From Chitinophagaceae bacterium (GTDB lineage Bacteria; Bacteroidota; Bacteroidia; Chitinophagales; Chitinophagaceae): DNA of 5,427 nucleotides. Both the position numbers and the translations under genes were made by a program. The notes below the pieces were generated by a model. It was not told the origin of the DNA. It saw only the letters and a program-made list of their open reading frames with translations, and ran no database searches. The stretch covers positions 1 through 5,427 of the forward strand of contig CANEWV010000138.1 in the NCBI GenBank assembly GCA_947442905.1, read 5' to 3'. Of the stretch, positions 1 through 5,427 are shown piece after piece; positions within the stretch are counted from its first letter, which is position 1, and each line of letters opens with the position of its first letter.

Positions 1-1131
1 CAAAATGTAAAAATTGTTGCGATGGCAGATGCTTTTAAAGACCGCCTAGATGAATGTTATAAAAATGTAGTTGGTGAACTAGCTAACGCAGGTCCTGGCA
101 CAAAGGGTACACTTGATGTTCCTGAAGAAAGAAAATTTGTAGGCTTTGACGGTTATTTAAAAGCCATACCACTTGCAGATGTAGTGATACTTGCAACGCC
201 TCCAGGTTTTAGACCCATTCACTTTGAAGAAGCTGTTAAGCAAGGCAAACATATATTTATGGAAAAGCCTGTGGCTACAGATCCAGCAGGTGTTCAAAGG
301 GTTTTGGCTGCTGCAAAAATTGCAAAGCAAAAGAAATTAAACGTAGTAGTAGGGCTTCAAAGACATTACCAAGATTCTTACCGCGCGCTTTTTGCAAAAA
401 AAGATATGATTGGAGATATTACATCGATGCAAGCTTGGTGGAATAATGATGGTGTTTGGACAAGACCACGTAAAGCAGGTCAAACAGAAATGGAATATCA
501 AATGCGAAACTGGTATTATTTTGTGTGGCTTTGCGGTGATCATATTACTGAACAGCACATTCACAATTTAGATGTGATTAATTGGTTTAAGAAGGGCTAT
601 CCTGTAAAAGCGCAAGGTTTTGGTGGACGAGAAGTAAGAAAATCAAAAGAGCACGGTGAAATATTTGACCATCACTATGTAGAGTTTCATTACGCCGATG
701 GATCTATTTTAAATTCGCAGTGTCGGCACATGCCAGGTACTTCAAGTAAAGTAGATGAACTACTAGTGGGCACCAAAGGAAAAATTTATTGTGATGCAGC
801 GCGCATTACTGATTTACGCGGTAAAACAATTTTTCAATTTGATAAATCTAAAGAGCGCAATCCGTATCAAACAGAGCATGACGAATTATTTGCCGCGATT
901 GCAAAAGGTGAGTATAAATATGCCGATGCCGAAAATGGCGCTTATTCAACCATGACATCTATTCTAGGCCGAATGGCTACGTATAGTGGACAAATTATTG
1001 ATTGGGATAAAGCCATTAATTCGGGCCTTAATTTGCATCCATCGGTGTATGCATTTGATGCAGCAGCGCCGGTTAATCCAGGTCCTGACGGATTCTATCC
1101 AGTTCCAGTTCCAGGTGTTACAAAATACTAA
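1..1131 (+). CDS. Gfo/Idh/MocA-family oxidoreductase, 5'-truncated by the window edge
   Basis: This is a probable NAD(P)-dependent dehydrogenase acting on a sugar, inositol or similar polyol. The reading frame is open from base 1 (QNVKIVA precedes the first ATG at 22), so that ATG is internal. The missing part should hold the N-terminal Gly-rich nucleotide-binding motif and any signal or Tat leader. Counting from the Met at 22, the rest of the Rossmann domain includes ADVVILATPP (52-61) and the family EKP motif (81-83), whose Lys is the conserved active-site/cofactor residue. The C-terminal alpha/beta domain carries GDHITEQHIHNLD (172-184). There, E177, H181 and D184 align with the usual DxGxHxxD, so the first Asp is replaced by Glu. 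The tail FYPVPVPGVTKY is of a type I recall from Bacteroidota and Planctomycetota members annotated as secreted oxidoreductases. The gene converges on the GH20 gene and ends at a terminator. Substrate is unknown. GH109 glycosidases share this fold, but I see no specific GH109 signature. Family assignment is secure; specificity is not. Confidence 0.93.
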   Translation, partial: QNVKIVAMADAFKDRLDECYKNVVGELANAGPGTKGTLDVPEERKFVGFDGYLKAIPLADVVILATPPGFRPIHFEEAVKQGKHIFMEKPVATDPAGVQRVLAAAKIAKQKKLNVVVGLQRHYQDSYRALFAKKDMIGDITSMQAWWNNDGVWTRPRKAGQTEMEYQMRNWYYFVWLCGDHITEQHIHNLDVINWFKKGYPVKAQGFGGREVRKSKEHGEIFDHHYVEFHYADGSILNSQCRHMPGTSSKVDELLVGTKGKIYCDAARITDLRGKTIFQFDKSKERNPYQTEHDELFAAIAKGEYKYADAENGAYSTMTSILGRMATYSGQIIDWDKAINSGLNLHPSVYAFDAAAPVNPGPDGFYPVPVPGVTKY

Positions 1132-1144
1132 GCAGTAAAAAAGT

Positions 1145-1185
1145 AAAGCGGCTTCCTTTTCTAGTAAAAGGGAGCCGCTTTTTTT
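1145..1185 (+). terminator. Rho-independent terminator between convergent genes
   Basis: A 16-bp inverted repeat (1145-1160 with 1166-1181) flanks a 5-base loop, CTAGT. The lower stem is GC-rich (AGCGGCT/AGCCGCT) and a run of seven T follows at 1179-1185. The only non-Watson-Crick position is 1154/1172, which is a U-G wobble in the + transcript. It lies 13 bases after the oxidoreductase stop, so it terminates that gene. Its T-run abuts and overlaps the stop codon of the minus-strand GH20 gene (1184-1186). Read from the minus strand, the hairpin is followed by a U-rich tract interrupted by an A (complement of 1137-1147), and the wobble becomes an A-C mismatch. It may therefore work in both directions, but better on the + strand. 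Confidence 0.88.
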
Positions 1186-3391
1186 ATTCTACAATTATTT
1201 CATCTATGAATTGAAAGCCGTTTTGCAGTTTTGAAACAAACTTAATAAAGCGGGCAGCGGTTGGTTTCATTGGTATTTTAAAATCTTTAAAACGTAAACT
1301 ACTCTCTGTAGGAGATACGACATTATTATCTCTACCCTGATTGGTATAGTTTACACCATCCACCGATGTTTGTACTTCAATATATTTTGGCATATAAACA
1401 CCAGGTCCAATGATTTGCATAAAATTGGCTTGCACTAAATGTATGGTATCAACTTTTTGTAAATCAATAACAACATCGATGTTGCTAGTGAACCCTTGCC
1501 ACTGTCCATCTTGGTAGGTTAAACTGCCACGGTAACCATTTACAAGTGTATATGTACTAGCAGCTGGATAGCTTTTGCTATAAGGTATATTATACGTAAC
1601 AGGTTTATTAAATGCTTTGTGAAAATTAATAAGTATTGAATCAGAGACTGATTTTTTTGCATTAATAATAGCAGCCTTGATGGTTGTTTTTGTATCCATT
1701 AAAAACGGCTCAGCATAAACTTTGGACGCTGAGGTGGGTTCTGTTCCATCGGTGGTATAATAGATGGTAGGTTTAAACTGCTCACTATTAAAACTGATTG
1801 TTGCAAGCCGTTTTGTAGTATCAATGTGAGCACTAATATCTACTCTATTAGAAGGTCTACAATAATTGATATTAAAAGCTTGTAGTAGTGTATAATGAGC
1901 GGTTAACTTTTCTTGAAACTGCGCCCAATTTTTTGCAGCTGGGTTACTCCATACCACTTCACTTAAAGCAATGATGCGCGGAAAAATCATGTATGCTGCA
2001 TGCTCCTGCGTAGGCACGTATTCGGTCCATAAATTAGCCTGTGCACCTTTGATATATTGTTGTTTGTCTTTTTCGAGTACAGCGGGCATGGGCTCGTATT
2101 CATATACTTTTTGTAATGGTAAAAATCCGCCAATGGCTTCCGGTTCTCCTGCAGGATTTTGTTGGTATTTATCAAAATAACAAGTACCACCTGGGGTCAT
2201 AATTACATCGTGGGCTTGCCTAGCCGCATCAATTCCACCTTGTTCACCTCTCCAGCTCATAACGCGCGCGCCAGGGGCAAGTCCGCCTTCTAATATTTCA
2301 TCCCAACCCAGTAAATAACGTCCTTTACTCGAGATAAACTTTTCCATTCTTTTGATGGCATAGCTTTGGAGTTCATCTTCATTTTTTAAACCATTATCGC
2401 TAATGCGCTTTTGACATTTTGTACATTTTTTCCAGTGTCCTTTTGCAGCTTCATCACCTCCAATATGAATATATTTTGAAGGAAATAATTGCATCACTTC
2501 TGTGATCACATCTTGCATGAAAGTGAATGTAGAATCATTGCCAATACAAAATTCGCCAGTTCTACCTGTAACACTATCACAAGCTAGATTTGGATATGCA
2601 GCTAGTACTTCATCGGAGTGACCAGGTATTTCAATTTCTGGAATCACATTGATCGCTTTTGCTTTGGCATACGCCACAATGTCTTTTGCATCATTTTGTG
2701 TATAGTAACCTCCGTATGCCAGTGGATCACCTTCTTGTAAATAACCCATCCCATTTTTCCACCATTCTTTCCAAGTTTTGTGTGTTCGAAAGGCAGCTTG
2801 CTTGGTTAATAATGGATATTTTTTTATTTCAAGTCTCCAACCTGCACCATCTGTTAAGTGTAAATGGAGATTGTTGAGTTTGTAAATACTTAATACATCA
2901 ATTAAACTTTTGATAAAAGATACCGGATAAAAATTTCTAGATACATCTAACATGAGTCCTCTGTATTCAAACCTAGGCTTGTCTTTTACGGTGATACAAG
3001 CAATACGGCTAGGTGTATTACTCGTGTACCAAAGTTGAATAATGGTTTGCGCACCATAGAGTGCACCGGCATAATCATTTGCAGCAATAGTAACTGTGTT
3101 AGTAGTTACTTCTAGCGTGTATTCACTGGCAGCTAATTTTTTATTTTCTTTAAAAATAATACGCGTATTTCCTTTTTGCATCGTATTTATAGAGGTACTT
3201 GTGATTTGCTGTACATATTTTGCAATAGGCTTCCAACTAGCAGGGGCTATAAACTGCGTATTTTTGTAAAAACTAAAACTTCCAGCATTTACTTTCAAGA
3301 ATTGTGGCTCTGGAATAATGCTAACAGATTTTTGCGCTACTGCAATATATCCTACGAGTAAGAGTGAAATAGCAACGAATATTTTTTTCAT
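1184..3391 (-). CDS. Secreted beta-N-acetylhexosaminidase, glycoside hydrolase family 20
   Basis: This exo-enzyme removes terminal beta-linked GlcNAc/GalNAc from chitooligosaccharides or glycoconjugates by substrate-assisted catalysis, probably in the periplasm or outside the cell. The 735-residue protein opens with a type I signal peptide (MKK, hydrophobic core, AVA|Q cleavage after residue 19) and has no lipobox Cys. A GH20b-like N-terminal domain spans about 22-135. The TIM barrel (about 139-485) shows FEYRGLMLDVSRN (141-153, substrate-binding R144), PEIEIPGHSD (251-260), the catalytic pair D313-E314 in HIGGDEA, LGWDEI (361-366), MSW (378-380), Y405 and NLWTEY (453-458). A chitobiase/hexosaminidase C-terminal Ig-like module (YYTTDGTEPT, 544-553) and a discoidin/F5-8C-like carbohydrate-binding module (about 605-735) follow. 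The length fits multidomain Bacteroidota members. Cys pairs C271/C282 and C323/C326 could form disulfides. The gene starts 6 bp after the upstream hydrolase stop, so it is probably the second or later gene of an operon. All core catalytic motifs look intact. Confidence 0.96.
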   Translation of the reverse strand: MKKIFVAISLLLVGYIAVAQKSVSIIPEPQFLKVNAGSFSFYKNTQFIAPASWKPIAKYVQQITSTSINTMQKGNTRIIFKENKKLAASEYTLEVTTNTVTIAANDYAGALYGAQTIIQLWYTSNTPSRIACITVKDKPRFEYRGLMLDVSRNFYPVSFIKSLIDVLSIYKLNNLHLHLTDGAGWRLEIKKYPLLTKQAAFRTHKTWKEWWKNGMGYLQEGDPLAYGGYYTQNDAKDIVAYAKAKAINVIPEIEIPGHSDEVLAAYPNLACDSVTGRTGEFCIGNDSTFTFMQDVITEVMQLFPSKYIHIGGDEAAKGHWKKCTKCQKRISDNGLKNEDELQSYAIKRMEKFISSKGRYLLGWDEILEGGLAPGARVMSWRGEQGGIDAARQAHDVIMTPGGTCYFDKYQQNPAGEPEAIGGFLPLQKVYEYEPMPAVLEKDKQQYIKGAQANLWTEYVPTQEHAAYMIFPRIIALSEVVWSNPAAKNWAQFQEKLTAHYTLLQAFNINYCRPSNRVDISAHIDTTKRLATISFNSEQFKPTIYYTTDGTEPTSASKVYAEPFLMDTKTTIKAAIINAKKSVSDSILINFHKAFNKPVTYNIPYSKSYPAASTYTLVNGYRGSLTYQDGQWQGFTSNIDVVIDLQKVDTIHLVQANFMQIIGPGVYMPKYIEVQTSVDGVNYTNQGRDNNVVSPTESSLRFKDFKIPMKPTAARFIKFVSKLQNGFQFIDEIIVE
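3335..3391 (-). other. Signal peptide of the GH20 hexosaminidase
   Basis: Residues 1-19 form a Sec/SPI leader: basic MKK, a hydrophobic stretch (IFVAISLLLVGYIAVA) and an A-V-A cleavage box followed by Gln, a common mature N-terminus in Bacteroidota. No Cys follows, so the protein is not predicted to be a lipoprotein. This leader also supports the ATG at 3391 as the true start. Confidence 0.85.
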
Positions 3392-3397
3392 CCCAAT
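3392..3397 (-). other. 6-bp intergenic junction and initiation region of the GH20 gene
   Basis: On the minus strand the hydrolase stop TAA is followed by ATTGGG and then the ATG of the hexosaminidase. There is no AGGAGG-like element; the preceding bases are A/T-rich (ACATTAAAAAGTAA). This matches the weak use of Shine-Dalgarno pairing in Bacteroidota. The tight spacing suggests a shared mRNA and possibly translational coupling. Confidence 0.6.
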
Positions 3398-5427
3398 TTA
3401 CTTTTTAATGTAAAAATCTTTTCCAAGGCTCCAATCATTGTTAAAATATCCCACTGCTTTAATACCATCTTCACCTTTAATAAGCATATCAAGTGAAAAA
3501 ACCATAAAGTCGGGGAAACCGCTACCACCACTAAAATATTGATTGGCATCTGCCGCTTGCATACCCTGTAAGCCAGTGCCACCAATAAGTGCAACGCTCG
3601 TAATACCATTATTTTGTGCCGGATACATAAAGTACGCACCTAGGTCTTGCCCTTCATATACGGTACTACCCATTACAATTTTACCAGTTGTTACCTTAAT
3701 AGGACAGTTTGTAAGAAGTGTTGCTGCAGCGGTATTGGTGGTTTCGTTACCATATAAAATAACGCCTTGATTTTGGTAAGCAGCTGTAGTAAAATCTTTA
3801 TCTGCAACTAAACTTACAGAACCGTTTCCTCTATAATACCAGGTTTCTGCATCATATTTTGCTTTTTGTAAGGCCCAGTTATTTTCTGCTTCTGTACCAT
3901 GCGTAGCATAAACAAAAACCATATTGTTATTAAATGCTTCTTTTAAACCACCATTTCTTTGGATGCCTTTGTTGGCAAGTGATGGTGATATTCCTTTTGT
4001 CCAAGCTGCATTTTTTTCTAAAACCAGCGCACTCGAATTCACTATATGGGTTAATCGGTTACCATCTAGTACAATACTAATCGTATCGCCCACTGCAAAA
4101 TCTTTGGTATCTATTGAAACAGCATTAATATTGGTAGTAGTACCTGTAATATTTTTTGTTTTCATATTGCGTGTAAGTTGCACACGGCTATATTCAAAAC
4201 TTTTTGTTTGTTGTAATACTTGTAACCACTGATAGGTGTTGGTAATAGCAGTAGATGGTAAGGTATAATCAATCACATTTACTTTACTACTAACTGGAAT
4301 GGTGTGTCTTTTGAAATATTCAAAAATAGGCGCCCAGTCTACACTCTCATCACTAAACCAATGCGAACCTCCAGGATATTCGTAATAACTAAAATCAGGA
4401 TGAAATTCGGCGAGTATTTTTTTCATTTGTCTAGCATAGTTTACCGAAACTGTTTCGTCTGCATCACCATGAAAAATATAAACCCCATTGGCCTTGTAGT
4501 TATTAACCATGCCTAATACATTGCTTGGTGTACTTGCCCTTGTCAATATTTTTTTAACAGAGGTGCTCGTATCATTTGGCACTAGACCATCGTGTGAGCC
4601 ATACGCTGCAAGGGTTGGATAGCCTGCCGAAGGTGCAATAGCTGCCCACTTTCCAGGATAGGTAGCACCTAAATACCAAGTACCGTGCCCGCCCATGGAG
4701 TGACCAGTTAAATAAATATGTTGTGGATTTGGTTGGTATATTTTTTTAGCAATTTCAAAAACTTCTAATGCATCAAGTCTACCCCAATCTTCCCAGTTAA
4801 ATCCTCTTGGTCTTCTATTGGTAGGCGCTACAATGGGTCCTTCTTGTTTAGGTTTGTATGCTCTAGCTTGCGAAATAGCTTCTACTTCTGCGCCGTGTAC
4901 CGATAAAAATAAACTTGGATTATTTTTATTATCGTTGGCTTGAGGTGCCACTGCATAATACTGTACAGAACCATCTATTCCACTAATAAAAGTATGGGAT
5001 GCGTGTTCATTATTTTTTACAGCTGTTACCACAATTGAGGTAGTGTCAATAATTTGGTTGTTAGCCATTAAAGTAAGTGCTACGCTGTAACTTCCTTTGC
5101 TTACGTTTTTTGGTACCGGTATTTCTACAGCTACTTTTCTTGCGATATGTTGTGCGATGTTTGAAATATTGGTTTGTATTTTTTGATCTCCAACGGCCGC
5201 CGTGATGCTCATGCCCACAGTATTATTTTTTGAACTATTTACAACAACAAGTCCTGCCCATTTTTTTGTTACGCTTTCTCCTTCAATAAAAAATGGTAGC
5301 GTAGCGTCTTTGGTACTTAGTTGTAGTGGCTTAAATGAAAAATCAAGCATTGCTTTTACCGATGCAAACCTACCAGCGCCTGCGGCGCGAATATAAAATT
5401 CATTGATTCCTTTTTTTAATTGAACCG
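3398..5427 (-). CDS. Multidomain alpha/beta-hydrolase (prolyl-oligopeptidase/esterase-like), 5'-truncated by the window edge
   Basis: This is a serine hydrolase, probably extracytoplasmic, cleaving an ester or peptide bond; the substrate is unknown. The frame stays open past the first visible ATG (5350) to the right edge (VQLKKGINEFYIRAAGAGRF...), so 5350 is internal and about 675 C-terminal residues are visible. Numbering from that Met, the upstream residues and about 1-110 look like beta-sandwich modules. GINEFYIRAAGAGRF resembles the end of a galactose-binding-like domain. The catalytic domain (about 120-350) has VHGAE (151-155, likely oxyanion-hole region), nucleophile S218 in TGHSMGG, D298 in HGDADETV and H330 in GGSHWF, forming a complete triad in the expected order. 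Residues about 355-650 form an additional C-terminal region I cannot name, with conserved-looking stretches such as YATHGTEAENNWA (481-493), YYRGNG (505-510) and VILYGNETTN (530-539). It ends 6 bp before the GH20 gene. Databases would probably call it a prolyl oligopeptidase-family peptidase or a PHB-depolymerase-like esterase. The hydrolase class is secure; the specific activity is not. Confidence 0.88.
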   Translation of the reverse strand, partial: VQLKKGINEFYIRAAGAGRFASVKAMLDFSFKPLQLSTKDATLPFFIEGESVTKKWAGLVVVNSSKNNTVGMSITAAVGDQKIQTNISNIAQHIARKVAVEIPVPKNVSKGSYSVALTLMANNQIIDTTSIVVTAVKNNEHASHTFISGIDGSVQYYAVAPQANDNKNNPSLFLSVHGAEVEAISQARAYKPKQEGPIVAPTNRRPRGFNWEDWGRLDALEVFEIAKKIYQPNPQHIYLTGHSMGGHGTWYLGATYPGKWAAIAPSAGYPTLAAYGSHDGLVPNDTSTSVKKILTRASTPSNVLGMVNNYKANGVYIFHGDADETVSVNYARQMKKILAEFHPDFSYYEYPGGSHWFSDESVDWAPIFEYFKRHTIPVSSKVNVIDYTLPSTAITNTYQWLQVLQQTKSFEYSRVQLTRNMKTKNITGTTTNINAVSIDTKDFAVGDTISIVLDGNRLTHIVNSSALVLEKNAAWTKGISPSLANKGIQRNGGLKEAFNNNMVFVYATHGTEAENNWALQKAKYDAETWYYRGNGSVSLVADKDFTTAAYQNQGVILYGNETTNTAAATLLTNCPIKVTTGKIVMGSTVYEGQDLGAYFMYPAQNNGITSVALIGGTGLQGMQAADANQYFSGGSGFPDFMVFSLDMLIKGEDGIKAVGYFNNDWSLGKDFYIKK

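Noticed and set aside
395..404. A-run (A AAA AAA G type) resembling a slippery site in the oxidoreductase, with a similar run near 5409-5417 in the hydrolase
   Set aside because: Both are Lys codons in an AT-rich genome, the zero frame continues normally through recognisable domain sequence, and no conserved alternate frame product is seen.
22..1131. Oxidoreductase as a GH109 alpha-N-acetylgalactosaminidase
   Set aside because: The fold is shared, but the visible motifs, including EQHIHNLD and the PVPVPGVTKY tail, fit the general Gfo/Idh/MocA oxidoreductases better, and no GH109-specific signature could be identified by eye.
1971..2877. Short open frames on both strands inside the GH20 gene (1971-2180 +, 1987-2190 -, 2659-2877 +)
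   Set aside because: They lie wholly within the catalytic domain coding region, and their translations are Cys/Ser/His-rich and read as antisense or shifted-frame shadows.
3398..3430. Possible type IX secretion C-terminal sorting domain on the hydrolase (and on the GH20 protein)
   Set aside because: The C-termini (SLGKDFYIKK and FIDEIIVE) follow directly from the preceding domains and lack the typical separate T9SS domain with its conserved motifs.
3388..3639. 83-codon minus-strand open frame overlapping the end of the hydrolase gene
   Set aside because: It is an alternate frame of the well-supported hydrolase coding sequence, with no recognisable domain and a composition unlike a real protein.
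3543..4516. Plus-strand open frames opposite the hydrolase (3543-3770, 3924-4232, 4304-4516)
   Set aside because: They are antisense to a gene with an intact catalytic triad and show no family motif or initiation signal.

Overview
The window is AT-rich and densely coding, and it looks like chromosomal DNA from a member of the Bacteroidota. The support for this is a Bacteroidota-style signal peptide ending AVA|Q, a start codon with an A/T-rich leader and no Shine-Dalgarno core, and protein families typical of glycan-degrading Bacteroidota. A family such as Chitinophagaceae is plausible, but that is a guess from protein style. No rRNA, tRNA, mobile element, CRISPR array or repeat was seen.

Layout: bases 1-1131 (+) hold the 3'-terminal ~376 codons of a Gfo/Idh/MocA-family oxidoreductase whose start lies outside the window. 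Bases 1145-1185 hold a strong rho-independent terminator in the short gap between convergent genes. Bases 1184-3391 (-) encode a complete secreted GH20 beta-N-acetylhexosaminidase with two C-terminal accessory modules. Bases 3398-5427 (-) encode the C-terminal ~675 residues of a large multidomain alpha/beta-hydrolase of the prolyl-oligopeptidase/esterase type, whose 5' end lies beyond the right edge. The hydrolase is upstream of the hexosaminidase in transcription order; they are separated by only 6 bp and are almost certainly co-transcribed. No promoter is visible for either transcription unit because both begin outside the window.

Joint role (inference): the two minus-strand genes look like an extracytoplasmic pair for glycan breakdown. 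The GH20 enzyme would remove terminal GlcNAc/GalNAc, and the serine hydrolase would cleave an ester or peptide bond on the same kind of material. The convergent oxidoreductase belongs to a family that oxidises sugars or sugar-like substrates with NAD(P), but it is on the other strand and need not share the pathway. I did not find a clearly undescribed system. The least explained item is the long conserved-looking C-terminal region of the serine hydrolase.
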